A stretch of DNA of 41,434 bases from positions 1 to 41,434 of the forward strand of contig JAQGON010000116.1 in assembly GCA_028293565.1 (NCBI GenBank), given 5' to 3'. Below are positions 7,645-16,080 of this stretch, piece after piece; position 1 is the first letter of the stretch, and every line of letters begins with the position of its first letter. The stretch comes from Verrucomicrobiota bacterium. Its GTDB lineage: Bacteria > Verrucomicrobiota > Verrucomicrobiia > Opitutales > Opitutaceae. The translations under genes and the position numbers were made by a program. The notes under the pieces were generated by a model. That model did no database searches and had not been told where the DNA came from. It saw only the letters and a program-made list of their open reading frames with translations.

Positions 7645-8619
7645 ATGACCAAGCGTCCCCCCTTCCTCCTCGCGCTCGCGCTCCTGTCGCTGCCCGCCGC
7701 GTCCGCCGCCGAAAAGGCGCCGCTGAAAATCACCGTGCAGCTCGACTGGATTTCGGAGCCGGAACACGGCGGGTTCTACCAGGCGCTCGCGCGGGGATTT
7801 TTCCGCGACGAAGGCCTCGATGTGACGCTCGTCCCGGGAGGGCCCAATGCGTTTGTCATGCCGAAGGTCGCCACCGGCCAGGCGGACATCGGCCAGGCCG
7901 ACAGCACCAACACGCTGCTCCAGCAGGCGGAGGGCCTGCCGATCCTCCAGGTCGCCGCCGTGTTCCAGGATGATCCGTCCGGCCTGCTCATTCATGCCGC
8001 CAGCAGCGTGAGGAAGTTCGAGGATCTCCAGGGCAAGGCCGTCATCGCCCGTCCGGAGTGGGCCTTCCTGAAATTCCTCCAGAAGAAATACCACCTCGTC
8101 TTTTCCGTCGTCCCGCAGAATTTTTCCGTCGCCGCCTTCCTCGGAAACCGGGAGGCGATCCAGCAGGGCTATTTCATCTCCGAGCCTTACCACATCGTGA
8201 AGGCGGGCGGGCAGATGCCCCGGTTTCTTTCGACGTGGGACGCCGGCTTCCGTTCGTACGCCGTGCTGATCACGAACCGGAAATTCGCGCGCGAACATCC
8301 CTCCGAGTTGAAGGCGTTCCTGCGGGCGTACGTCCGCGGCTGGCGGGACTACGTCACGGGCGACCCGGCGCCGGCGCACGAGGCGCTGAAGCGGGCGAAC
8401 GCGAACAACACCGACGACTTCATGAATTTCTCGCGGCGGATGATCATCGACGAGCGGCTGGTGACCGGCCGCGATGCCGACGGCGGCCCCGCGAAGATCG
8501 GGCAGATCGATCCCGCGCGCTACGCCACCCAGATCGCCCAGCTCGAAGACCTGGGCATCCTGCCGAAGGGCAAGGTCACCGCGGCGAAGGCGATGACGAC
8601 GGAATTCCTGCCGAAGTAG
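7645..8619 (+). CDS. NMT1/THI5-like ABC substrate-binding protein
   Basis: 324 residues from the ATG at 7645. The signal peptide is MTKRPPFLLALALLSLPAASA. The mature part begins with the NMT1/THI5-like block ITVQLDWISEPEHGGFYQA, then RGFFRDEGLDVTLVPGG, and has the central GQADIGQADSTN segment. Proteins with LDW near the N terminus include ThiY, which binds a formyl-aminopyrimidine thiamine precursor, as well as nitrate and sulfonate binders. The operon carries no thi, ssu or tau enzyme gene, so the ligand stays open. An in-frame start further upstream would lie inside the permease gene and put charged residues before the signal peptide, so 7645 is preferred. Confidence 0.9.
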   Translation: MTKRPPFLLALALLSLPAASAAEKAPLKITVQLDWISEPEHGGFYQALARGFFRDEGLDVTLVPGGPNAFVMPKVATGQADIGQADSTNTLLQQAEGLPILQVAAVFQDDPSGLLIHAASSVRKFEDLQGKAVIARPEWAFLKFLQKKYHLVFSVVPQNFSVAAFLGNREAIQQGYFISEPYHIVKAGGQMPRFLSTWDAGFRSYAVLITNRKFAREHPSELKAFLRAYVRGWRDYVTGDPAPAHEALKRANANNTDDFMNFSRRMIIDERLVTGRDADGGPAKIGQIDPARYATQIAQLEDLGILPKGKVTAAKAMTTEFLPK

Positions 8620-8694
8620 CCGCGTTTCCGCCCTTCCGCGCCTCCGGGTTCGCCTTGGCTTTACGCCATCGCTGCGATCCCCCACAACCGCGGC

Positions 8695-10170
8695 ATGACG
8701 GAAAGCGCTGCCGCCGACTCCGCGCACAACCGCTTCAGCTTCGGCGCCTGGCTTTTCCTCCGCGCGCTCGCGGCAATTTACGCCATCGCCTTCGTTTCTT
8801 TCTGGCGGCAGTCCGCCGGACTGGTCGGTCCGAACGGAATCCTTCCGGCGCAGCCGTTCTTCGACGCCGTCCACGCCCAGCTCGGCCCGCGCGCCTATCT
8901 CGAGCTTCCTTCCCTTTGCTGGTGGTGGGGCGCGGACCGGTCGCTGCCGCTGCTTTGTGCCGCGGGCTTGGTTTGCTCGGCGCTGCTTTTCGCGGGGATC
9001 GCACCCGCGCTTTCGCTCGGCGCGCTCTGGGCCGTCTATCTCTCGCTCTGCGGCGCGGGGCAGATTTTCTACGGGTTCCAATGGGACTCCCTTCTCCTCG
9101 AGGCGTCGGTGCTCGCGGTCTTCCTCGCCCCGTGGTCGCTGCTTCCGCGATGGCGGCGCTTTGAGCCGCCCAGACTTTCGCTCCTGCTGCTCTGGTGGCT
9201 GCTGTTCCGGCTCATGGTCCTCTCGGGCGCCGCGAAACTGATGAGCGGCGATCCGACGTGGCGCGACCTCACCGCGCTCACCTTTCACTACGAGACCCAG
9301 CCGCTGCCGACCGCGATCGGCTGGTACGCGCATCAGCTCCCCGCGTGGTTTCAGCGCGTTTCGGCCCTCCTCATGTTCGCGGTCGAACTGCTCGTGCCGT
9401 TCGCGCTCTTCGCGCCCCGTGCCTTCCGGCACCTCGCCGCCCTCCTGATCACCGTCTTCATGGTGCTGATCGGCCTCACGGGAAACTACACCTTCTTCAA
9501 TTTCCTCACCGCCGCGCTCTGCGTGCTCTGGCTCGACGACGCCTGGTGGCAGCGCGTGCTGCGTCGTCCGAAATCCGATGAAGGCCGCGCGCTTGCGCCG
9601 TTCGCCGCGCCGGTCTGGCCGCTGCGCCTCTTCGCGATTTTCGCCTTCGGCTACACGGCGATGGTCTCGCTGCCGACCTTGGGAAACTCGCCGACGCTTT
9701 ATCGCCTTCGCCAGCCGGTCGACGAAATCGTCGGACCCTTCCGCAGCTTCAATAGTTACGGGCTCTTCGCGGTCATGACCCATCCGCGTCCCGAGCTCAG
9801 CATCGAGGGCAGCAACGACGGCCGCGAGTGGCTCGCCTACGAATTTCCGCACAAGCCCGGCGCGCTGACCCGCGCCCCGACGTGGGTCGCGCCGATGCAG
9901 CCCCGCCTCGACTGGCAGCTGTGGTTCGCGGCGCTCATGCCCCCCGAGCAGAATCCCTGGGTGCCCGAGCTCTGCCGCCATCTGCTGCGCGGCACACCCG
10001 AGGTCCTCGCGCTCTTCGCCCACAACCCTTTTCCCGGCCAGCCCCCGCGCCTCGTCCGCGTGGTGCGATACGAGTATCACTTCACCGATCCCGCGGCGCT
10101 CCGCCGCACGGGACACTGGTGGCGACGGACGCCGCTCGACTATTACGTTTCGCCACTCTCACTGCGTTGA
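8695..10170 (+). CDS. Lipase maturation factor-like multispanning membrane protein
   Basis: 491 residues with about ten hydrophobic segments over the first 330 residues and a soluble C-terminal third. Family-like blocks include GLVGPNGILPAQPFF near residue 45, then WWWGAD, YLSLCGAGQIFYGFQWDSLL with LEA following, and RLMVLSGAAKLMSGDPTWRD at about 175-195. These are hallmarks of the LMF1/LMF2 family. In vertebrates LMF1 assists lipase folding in the ER; the role of bacterial members is not established. No lipase gene lies nearby. The next gene starts 2 bp after the stop, so the two are probably co-transcribed. The call rests on recalled motifs. Confidence 0.75.
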   Translation: MTESAAADSAHNRFSFGAWLFLRALAAIYAIAFVSFWRQSAGLVGPNGILPAQPFFDAVHAQLGPRAYLELPSLCWWWGADRSLPLLCAAGLVCSALLFAGIAPALSLGALWAVYLSLCGAGQIFYGFQWDSLLLEASVLAVFLAPWSLLPRWRRFEPPRLSLLLLWWLLFRLMVLSGAAKLMSGDPTWRDLTALTFHYETQPLPTAIGWYAHQLPAWFQRVSALLMFAVELLVPFALFAPRAFRHLAALLITVFMVLIGLTGNYTFFNFLTAALCVLWLDDAWWQRVLRRPKSDEGRALAPFAAPVWPLRLFAIFAFGYTAMVSLPTLGNSPTLYRLRQPVDEIVGPFRSFNSYGLFAVMTHPRPELSIEGSNDGREWLAYEFPHKPGALTRAPTWVAPMQPRLDWQLWFAALMPPEQNPWVPELCRHLLRGTPEVLALFAHNPFPGQPPRLVRVVRYEYHFTDPAALRRTGHWWRRTPLDYYVSPLSLR

Positions 10171-10172
10171 CC

Positions 10173-11348
10173 ATGCCCGCCGACGCCCGCTCCCGCTTCC
10201 TCGCCCTCGCCCGCACCGCCGTGCAGGAAAACACGCTCGTGAAGCTCACGCTCGGGAAACACCGCGGAACCGACGCCACCCTGCAGAACGTTTTTGTCCG
10301 CCTGGTCTCGCTCAAATCCGGCCCGCACCTCGCGTTCGTGTGGCGCCACGCGACGCGGGACGTCACCAAGAATCATGACCCCGCCGCCGGACTGGCGCAG
10401 CTCGAGACCCTGATCGGCGCCGACTTTCTCGACGCCCATCTGTTCACCGCCATCGGATCGGCCCAGCTCGAGTGTCAGCCCGACGGGAAGGCGCGTCTCC
10501 GCGAAAGCCGCGCCGCCCCCGCCGCCGCCGGCGCGCGCCCCACCGGCAACGATCGCGCCAAGGTCCGCGCCATCCCTGCCGACGCCCCGTGGCTGCGCGC
10601 GCTCGGCGTCACCAACGACCGCGGACAACCGCGCGAGGGGATGGCCGACAAATTCCGGCAGATCCAGAAATTCGCCGAGCTGCTGGATCATCTCATGGCC
10701 GACGCCGCGCTGCCGGCCGACCGGACGCTGCGGGTCGTCGACATGGGTAGCGGCAAGGGTTATCTCACGTTCGCCGTGAGCATGCTCCTGGGCGAACGCG
10801 GCAGCGTGCTCGGCATCGAGGCGCGGCCCGAGCTGGTGGCGCTCTGCAATCGGGTCGCCGAGGAGACCGGTTTCGCGTCGCGGCTCATGTTCGCCGCCGG
10901 GACGATTTCCGAGGCGGAGCTGCCGGCGGCCGACATCCTGATCGCCTTGCACGCCTGCGACACGGCCACCGACGACGCGCTCGCCAAGGGCGTCGCCGCC
11001 GGCGCCGGGCTGCTCGTCGTTTCGCCGTGCTGCCAGAAGGAACTCCGCCCCCAGCTGAGCGCCCCCCCGGTCCTGGCCGAGGCGCTGCGGCACGGAATTT
11101 TTCAGGAACGCCAGGCGGAATTCGTCACCGACGCCCTGCGGGCCCAGCTCCTCGAATGGGCCGGTTATCGCACCAAGGTCTTTGAGTTCATCTCGACCGA
11201 GCACACCGCGAAGAACCTGATGATCGCTGGGATCAAATCGCGGGCGCGCGGCGACGCGGAGAGCGGGAAACGGCTGAGGGAATTCGCGTCGTTCTACGGG
11301 ATCAGGCGACAGCGCCTGGCCGAGCACCTCGGACTGTCGCTTGTCTGA
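10173..11348 (+). CDS. SAM-dependent methyltransferase, Trm13/GSTCD-like
   Basis: 391 residues. The class I methyltransferase motif I is VVDMGSGKGYLTFAV (about 188-202). It is followed by GIEARPEL, by a conserved LHACDTATDDALA (about 259-271) and by VVSPCCQKEL (about 283-291). The DxGSGKGY motif with LHACDxATD and a CCQ/CCH pair is seen in Methyltransf_32 proteins such as human GSTCD and in tRNA methyltransferase Trm13. An N-terminal domain of about 130 residues (TLGKHRG, LQNVFVRLV) may bind RNA. RNA methylation is therefore plausible but not shown. Its neighbours are an LMF-like protein and an Rsm22-like protein. Confidence 0.78.
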   Translation: MPADARSRFLALARTAVQENTLVKLTLGKHRGTDATLQNVFVRLVSLKSGPHLAFVWRHATRDVTKNHDPAAGLAQLETLIGADFLDAHLFTAIGSAQLECQPDGKARLRESRAAPAAAGARPTGNDRAKVRAIPADAPWLRALGVTNDRGQPREGMADKFRQIQKFAELLDHLMADAALPADRTLRVVDMGSGKGYLTFAVSMLLGERGSVLGIEARPELVALCNRVAEETGFASRLMFAAGTISEAELPAADILIALHACDTATDDALAKGVAAGAGLLVVSPCCQKELRPQLSAPPVLAEALRHGIFQERQAEFVTDALRAQLLEWAGYRTKVFEFISTEHTAKNLMIAGIKSRARGDAESGKRLREFASFYGIRRQRLAEHLGLSLV

Positions 11349-11388
11349 TAGCTTTCGTCTGACTTGTGAGACCCATTCGAATCATCCC

Positions 11389-12393
11389 ATGACCTGGTCC
11401 GAACTCGACTGGCCCGCCCTCGACCGGCTGCGCGACGGATTTCTCAGCGGCTCCCCGTCTGCCGCGCCCTATTGGAGGACCGCGAGCGACCTCGCCAGCT
11501 ACGATCTCACCTACGGGGAGCGCATCGGCTGGAAATGGGACCACGTCCTGCGCGAATTGAAACTCCGCGGCTGGGCTCCCCGCGCCCGCTCCGTCCTCGA
11601 CTGGGGCTGCGGCAGCGGCATCGCGGGGCGGCGCACGATCTCGGCATTCGGCCCCGAAAATTTCGCTTCGCTTCTCGTCTGGGATCACTCGGCCGCGGCC
11701 TGCGACTTCGCCGCCGACGCCGCGGCCAGGGCGTTTCCGTCGCTCGACGTCGCCACGGTGACGCCGGGATTTCTCGCGTCCACCGAACCGGTTGGGCTGC
11801 TGCTCGTCAGCCACGTGCTCAATGAACTCACGCCGGCAGCGCTCGATTCCCTTCGCGCGCTCGTCAGCCGCGCCGAAAGCGTCATCTGGGTCGAGCCGGG
11901 CACGCACGACGTCTCCCGCTCGCTCGGTGCGTTGCGCGAGGAATTTCGCGCGCGCTTCACCCTCGTCGCCCCGTGCACGCACCCGCTCGCGTGTCCGGCG
12001 CTCGCCCCCGGACGCGAGCGCGACTGGTGTCATTTCTTCGCCCCGCCGCCGAGCGCGATCTTCGCCGATTCCGGCTGGGTCAAGTTCGGCCAGCGCGCCG
12101 GGATCGATCTCCGCAGCCTGCCCTATTGTTTCATCGCGCTCGACCGCCAATCGACCGCCGCCGCGCCGCCCGGCTGGTCGCGGATCATCGGCCGGCCCGA
12201 GCATTTCAAACCCTACGTCCGGGTCCTGAACTGCGACGCCGACGGCCTCGCCGAACTGACGCTCGCCAAGCGCGCCGATCCCGCGCTCTACAAGGAACTG
12301 GACCGCACCCGGGAACCCCTGGTCTACCGCTGGCGCCGCGAGGGCGATGCCATCCTGTCCGGCAGTTCCGTAGCACGGGTCTCCGACCCGTGA
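11389..12393 (+). CDS. Rsm22-like ribosome-associated methyltransferase-fold protein
   Basis: 334 residues from the ATG at 11389. The SAM-type motif is VLDWGCGSGIAG (about 69-80). HVLNEL at 142-147, then WVEPGTHD, and a cysteine cluster PCTHPLACP with DWCHFF (C196, C202, C214) are typical of the Rsm22/METTL17 family. That family acts in assembly of the small ribosomal subunit and in some members binds an iron-sulfur cluster. An in-frame TTG at 11341 would overlap the preceding gene, so the ATG is preferred. The last residues (VARVSDP) and the TGA are encoded by the left arm of a palindromic repeat (12370-12473), so the native C terminus may have been replaced. rimO, which modifies ribosomal protein S12, lies 395 bp downstream. 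Confidence 0.75.
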   Translation: MTWSELDWPALDRLRDGFLSGSPSAAPYWRTASDLASYDLTYGERIGWKWDHVLRELKLRGWAPRARSVLDWGCGSGIAGRRTISAFGPENFASLLVWDHSAAACDFAADAAARAFPSLDVATVTPGFLASTEPVGLLLVSHVLNELTPAALDSLRALVSRAESVIWVEPGTHDVSRSLGALREEFRARFTLVAPCTHPLACPALAPGRERDWCHFFAPPPSAIFADSGWVKFGQRAGIDLRSLPYCFIALDRQSTAAAPPGWSRIIGRPEHFKPYVRVLNCDADGLAELTLAKRADPALYKELDRTREPLVYRWRREGDAILSGSSVARVSDP

Positions 12394-12473
12394 AGGTGGA
12401 CTCGAGCTAGACGGGTGTGCCCGACGTTCTCCGTTGGCAGAGCCCGCCCACACGGGTCGGAGACCCGTGCTAC
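12370..12473. repeat. Palindromic repeat family D, complete copy
   Basis: Perfect 23-bp inverted arms at 12370-12392 and 12451-12473. The left arm begins GTAGCACGGGTCTCCGACC. Each arm is itself partly self-complementary around GGTCTCCGACC. The spacer is about 58 bp. The stop codon of the Rsm22-like gene overlaps the inner end of the left arm. A single diverged arm of the same type lies at 27764-27787, also at a gene 3' end. Confidence 0.85.
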
Positions 12474-12538
12474 CAGAGAACCGAACCTTGACTCCCGCAT
12501 TCCCGTACGGATGCTGACCCTCTCACTTTACATCCACC

Positions 12539-12637
12539 ATGGGCCAACAACTGAACAAGTACATCAAACGTAAACGTCGCGCCGCCTACCTGAAGCGCCG
12601 CAAGGCCCGCGTCAAAGCCGCCGCCAAGAAAAAGTAA
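12539..12637 (+). CDS. Tiny Lys/Arg-rich protein (32 residues)
   Basis: The frame encodes MGQQLNKYIKRKRRAAYLKR and continues as RKARVKAAAKKK, then TAA. More than half of the 32 residues are Lys or Arg, with a short amphipathic helix likely around YIKRKRRAAYLKRRKARVK. I believe it is real because it is followed 25 bp later by a textbook terminator and preceded by a region relatively rich in A and T. It also lies between an Rsm22-like gene and rimO, both linked to the small ribosomal subunit. The composition resembles short ribosomal proteins such as bTHX, but I do not recognise it as one. An RNA- or ribosome-binding role is inference. Confidence 0.65.
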   Translation: MGQQLNKYIKRKRRAAYLKRRKARVKAAAKKK

Positions 12638-12662
12638 CGTTCCGCTTCCTCGCCAAAGTTCG

Positions 12663-12690
12663 AAACCGCGGCCCTGCGCCGCGGTTTTTT
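12663..12690 (+). terminator. Rho-independent terminator after the 32-residue gene
   Basis: A perfect 9-bp stem pairs 12663-12671 (AAACCGCGG) with 12679-12687 (CCGCGGTTT), with a 7-nt loop and a T tract at 12685-12690. It begins 26 bp after the stop codon. It isolates the small gene from rimO. Confidence 0.9.
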
Positions 12691-12710
12691 ATTCTCCAAC
12701 GCCAAACCCG

Positions 12711-12780
12711 TTTCACCGCGAAGCACGCGAAGACCCCAAGGTGGCGGCCCTTCGCTCCCTTTCCGGTCTTCGCGGCCAAA
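12711..12780. repeat. Palindromic repeat family E, copy 1
   Basis: The imperfect inverted pair TTTCACCGCGAAG (from 12711) and CTTCGCGGCCAAA (to 12780) encloses a CGCGAAGACC/GGTCTTCGCG pairing. The same CCGCGAAGG-type arms recur at 18613-18703, 30809-30832 and 32522-32605. It ends 7 bp before the rimO start codon, leaving no room for a separate leader. Confidence 0.7.
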
Positions 12781-12787
12781 TCGTCCC

Positions 12788-14203
12788 ATGATCAAGGTCA
12801 GCCTCATTTCCCTCGGATGCGCCAAGAATCTCGTCGATAGCGAGATCATGATCGGACACCTTCACCAGGCCGGCATGGTCGTCATTCCCGAGGCGGAAAA
12901 AGCGGACGTCGTCATCGTCAACACCTGCTCGTTCATCGACTCCTCCAAGGAGGAATCGATCGGGCACATCCTCGAGGTCCACCAGAACCGCGGCCTCCGC
13001 AAGCGCCGCAAGGAACAGAAGCTGATCGTCGCCGGCTGCATGTCGCAGCGTTTCTCGAAGGATCTCTCGAGCGAGCTCGCGCACGAGGTCGACGCCTTCA
13101 TCGGCCTCGACCAGATCACCAGGGTCGCCCCGATCATCGAGGGCATCTTTGCCAAGGAGCGCGGCGCGAACCCGGTCTCGGAGGTCCATGTCACGCCGCG
13201 TTCGACCTACATCCCCGACTACAACACGCCGCGATTCCGCCTGACACCGAAACACTTCGCGTACGTCAAGATTGCCGAGGGCTGCAACCACCCGTGCACG
13301 TTCTGCATCATTCCGCAGATCCGCGGACGCCACCGCAGCCGCACGGTCGACAGCGTCGTCGCCGAGGCGCGCCAGCTCGTGAAGGAAGGCGTCAGGGAGC
13401 TGAACCTCATTTCCCAGGACACGACCTTCTTCGGCATGGACACCTGGGACGAGCGGCCGAACCCGCGCACGCCGGTCGACTCCCGCCGCGGCGCCGCGCT
13501 CACCACGCTCCTGCGCGAGCTCAACGCCATCGAGGGCGATTTCTGGATCCGGCTTCTTTACACACATCCGGCCCATTGGAGCGACGAGCTGATCCAGACG
13601 ATCGCCGAGTGCCCGAAGGTCGCGCGTTACATCGACATCCCGCTCCAGCACATCAGCGACGCCATGCTAGAACGCATGCAGCGCGAGACGAGCGGCGGTT
13701 ACATCCGCGACCTGATCCGCCGCATTCGCGCCGGGATTCCCGGCATCGCGGTCCGCACGACGTTCATTGTCGGATTTCCCGGCGAAACCGAGGCCGACGT
13801 CGACGAGCTGTGCGACTTCATCCGCGAAACCAAGTTCGAGCGCCTCGGCGTGTTCCGCTATTCCCAGGAAGAGGGCACGCGCGGCGCGAAGATGGAGCAC
13901 CAGGTTCCCGCGAAGGTGAAGGAGGCCCGCTGGCACCGCCTGATGGCGCTGCAGCAGGAGATCGCCCGCGGCGTTTCGAAGTCCCAGGTCGGCCGCACGA
14001 TTCGCGTGCTGGTCGAGGAGCCGGGGGTCGCCCGCGGCGAGGCGGACGCCCCGGACATCGACGGACGCGTCTACCTCCCGCGCGATCTCCCCGTCGGCGA
14101 GTTCGTCGACGTGAAAATCAATTCCTTCCACGACTACGACCTCCTCGCCCTTCCCACCGGCGAGCAGCCCGTCGTCTACAAGATCGCGAAGCAGGCCCAG
14201 TGA
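12788..14203 (+). CDS. rimO: Ribosomal protein S12 methylthiotransferase
   Basis: 471 residues. RimO adds a methylthio group to an aspartate of ribosomal protein uS12 using two iron-sulfur clusters. The N-terminal MTTase domain has the cluster cysteines C11 (SLGCAKN), C47 (NTCSF) and C84 (AGCMSQR). The radical-SAM motif CxxxCxxC is CNHPCTFC (C166, C170, C173). The TRAM domain is at the C terminus (IRVLVEEPG onwards). SLGCAKNLVDSE and IIPQIRGRHRSR separate RimO from MiaB. A stretch of about 15 residues after FFGMDTWDERPNPRTPV looks like a small insertion. The start follows a family E repeat directly and has no visible Shine-Dalgarno sequence. Confidence 0.96.
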   Translation: MIKVSLISLGCAKNLVDSEIMIGHLHQAGMVVIPEAEKADVVIVNTCSFIDSSKEESIGHILEVHQNRGLRKRRKEQKLIVAGCMSQRFSKDLSSELAHEVDAFIGLDQITRVAPIIEGIFAKERGANPVSEVHVTPRSTYIPDYNTPRFRLTPKHFAYVKIAEGCNHPCTFCIIPQIRGRHRSRTVDSVVAEARQLVKEGVRELNLISQDTTFFGMDTWDERPNPRTPVDSRRGAALTTLLRELNAIEGDFWIRLLYTHPAHWSDELIQTIAECPKVARYIDIPLQHISDAMLERMQRETSGGYIRDLIRRIRAGIPGIAVRTTFIVGFPGETEADVDELCDFIRETKFERLGVFRYSQEEGTRGAKMEHQVPAKVKEARWHRLMALQQEIARGVSKSQVGRTIRVLVEEPGVARGEADAPDIDGRVYLPRDLPVGEFVDVKINSFHDYDLLALPTGEQPVVYKIAKQAQ

Positions 14204-14280
14204 GGATCCATCCGTTGAACCGCCGGTCCCCTCCCGGCGATTTGGCGAGGTGTCTCTTGGGCCACTTGAGGCCGGTCACA

Positions 14281-14532
14281 TTAGAGCATTTGAAATAAAA
14301 GGGTGTCCGCCAAGAATTCGGGACCAACTCCGGGTCCGAAAGGAATCGCCCGCGAAAAATGCGCAAGGGCTCGGCGGCTCCGAATCGAATCTCCCGTGCG
14401 CCTATGGGCGCGATGGCAGCTCCTTCGCAACCCCGGAGCCCTTGCGCATTTTTGCGGCCAACCTCCACGCCGGAATTCTCGCCGACGATGAGTGTCAGCA
14501 GCGTGGCTACAGCTTGAGTTAAAATGCTCTAA
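14281..14532. repeat. MITE-like repeat family C, copy 1 (complete)
   Basis: A 252-bp element. The left terminus TTAGAGCATTTGAA (14281-14294) and the right terminus (14519-14532) are inverted copies with one mismatch. Inside, a long palindrome pairs AAAAATGCGCAAGGGCTC (from about 14355) with GAGCCCTTGCGCATTTTT (to about 14455). It fills most of the 325-bp convergent gap between rimO and mpl and contains no credible gene. The mpl stop codon (TAG, 14531-14529 on the minus strand) lies inside its right terminus. Related copies are at 28390-28612 and 34323-34517. No target-site duplication is evident. Confidence 0.8.
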
Positions 14533-15962
14533 CCAGACCGGGGATTGAGTCGGGTCGCAGCCACGTACTGCCCGATGATTCCGCCGAAGCTGCCGTTGGT
14601 GAAGAACACGACGAGCTGCGGTTTTTCCTCCGCCTTCGTGTTGGCCACGATCGTTTCCAGCAGCGCCGCATTCGTGGGCGCGGTGTGCCCGTGGACTCCC
14701 TGCGTTTCCAGAAACTGCATCAGGCCCTCGACGTCGAAACGCTCCTCGGGCTTCAGCTTTTCGGCGCGGTCAATCGGCCCGAGATAAACCTCGTCCGCCA
14801 GCGCGAGCGCGCGCATGAACGCCGCCTGCATGACCTTCGTCCGCGACGTGTTGCTCCGCGGCTCGAACGCCGCGTGGATCACGTGTCCGGGAAACCGCGA
14901 GCGAAACGACTGCAGCGTCTCGGCCAGCGCGGTCGGGTGGTGGCCAAAGTCCTCGATGACCTTCAGCTGCGCGCTGTTCGCGAGCAGCTCCTGCCGCCGC
15001 CTGACGCCGCGGAAATCCGCCAGCGCGCCGAGCTTCAATCGCGCGGGATCGTCCGGGAAAATCGCCAGCCCCGCCGCGATCGCGGCCACCGCGGCGTTGC
15101 GCGCGTTGAAGAGTCCCGGCTGCAACCACTGCACCTCCGCCCAGAGGCGCCCCCGCCAGTAGAGCGAGAAGCGCGCCCCGTCGGCCGCCTCCGAAAACCC
15201 GACGATGCGCAGGTCGTTGCCCTCGTCGACCCCGACGCGCACCACGCGCGTCCAGCCGAGCGGGCCCAGCGCGCGCAGGTTCGCGTCGTCGCCATTGAGC
15301 ACAATCCAGCCGTGGCGCGGCACGATGCGCGTGAGGTGGCTGAACGTCCGCTGCACATCGGCGAGGTCGCGGAAGATGTCGGCATGGTCGAACTCGAGGT
15401 TGTTCAGGACCGCGATGTGCGGCGCGTAGTGGATGAACTTGCTGCGCTTGTCGAAGAACGCGCTGTCGTACTCGTCGCCCTCGATCACGAACGGATCCGT
15501 CTCCGTCCCGAGATGGTTCCCGCTCGGCGGATCCTGCGGCACGCCGCCGATCAGGAAGCCGGGATCGCGGCCGTTCGCGCGCAGGAGGAACGCGGCCAGC
15601 GCCGTCGTGGTCGTCTTCCCGTGCGTCCCGCAGACCACCAGGTTGGCGCGGCCCGCGAGCACCATGTCGTGCAGCAGCGCCGGCAGCGACGTGTACGCCA
15701 GCGAGCGGGTCTCGAGCAGCCACTCGATCTCGGGGTTGCCGCGCGAAAGGGCGTTGCCGATGACGACCAGTTCCGGCGCGAGCTGGGCGAGACGCGCGGC
15801 GTCATAGCCCTCGTGCAGCGCAATTCCCGCCTCGGCGAGCACGGTGCTCATCGGCGGATAGACTCCGGTGTCGGAGCCGAGCACCTCGTGTCCCGCCGCC
15901 CGTGCGAGCAGCGCGGCATTGCCCATCGCCGTCCCGCAGATGCCCATGAAGTAAATCCGCAT
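14529..15962 (-). CDS. mpl: UDP-N-acetylmuramate:L-alanyl-gamma-D-glutamyl-meso-diaminopimelate ligase
   Basis: 477 residues starting MRIYFMGICGTAMGNAALLA. Mpl recycles murein tripeptide by ligating it to UDP-MurNAc. Visible are the N-terminal nucleotide-binding GICGTAMGN, the ATP loop GTHGKTTTTALAA, the VIEGDEYDSAFFDKRSKF block that distinguishes Mpl from MurC, LNNLEFDHADIF, and the C-terminal domain with DFGHHPTA and AFEPRSNTSRT. Length matches the family. The frame is open 44 codons further upstream, but that part is Arg/Pro-rich and not conserved. The stop codon lies within the terminus of a repeat. Presence of Mpl indicates meso-DAP peptidoglycan. Confidence 0.95.
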   Translation of the reverse strand: MRIYFMGICGTAMGNAALLARAAGHEVLGSDTGVYPPMSTVLAEAGIALHEGYDAARLAQLAPELVVIGNALSRGNPEIEWLLETRSLAYTSLPALLHDMVLAGRANLVVCGTHGKTTTTALAAFLLRANGRDPGFLIGGVPQDPPSGNHLGTETDPFVIEGDEYDSAFFDKRSKFIHYAPHIAVLNNLEFDHADIFRDLADVQRTFSHLTRIVPRHGWIVLNGDDANLRALGPLGWTRVVRVGVDEGNDLRIVGFSEAADGARFSLYWRGRLWAEVQWLQPGLFNARNAAVAAIAAGLAIFPDDPARLKLGALADFRGVRRRQELLANSAQLKVIEDFGHHPTALAETLQSFRSRFPGHVIHAAFEPRSNTSRTKVMQAAFMRALALADEVYLGPIDRAEKLKPEERFDVEGLMQFLETQGVHGHTAPTNAALLETIVANTKAEEKPQLVVFFTNGSFGGIIGQYVAATRLNPRSG

Positions 15963-16080
15963 GCTGGGTTTGTTGCTCTCTCCCGCGCCCGCCTGCAACC
16001 CCGGAGGTGACGCGCGTCCACGCGTCGGCGGACGTTTCGGATCGAACCCGGATCGTCTCCGGCAAAACCGCCGGATTACC

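Noticed and set aside
7600-10116. An 838-codon minus-strand frame opposite the binding protein and the LMF-like gene.
   Set aside because: Charged low-complexity translation with no motif, while both plus-strand genes show signal peptides, membrane helices or family blocks.
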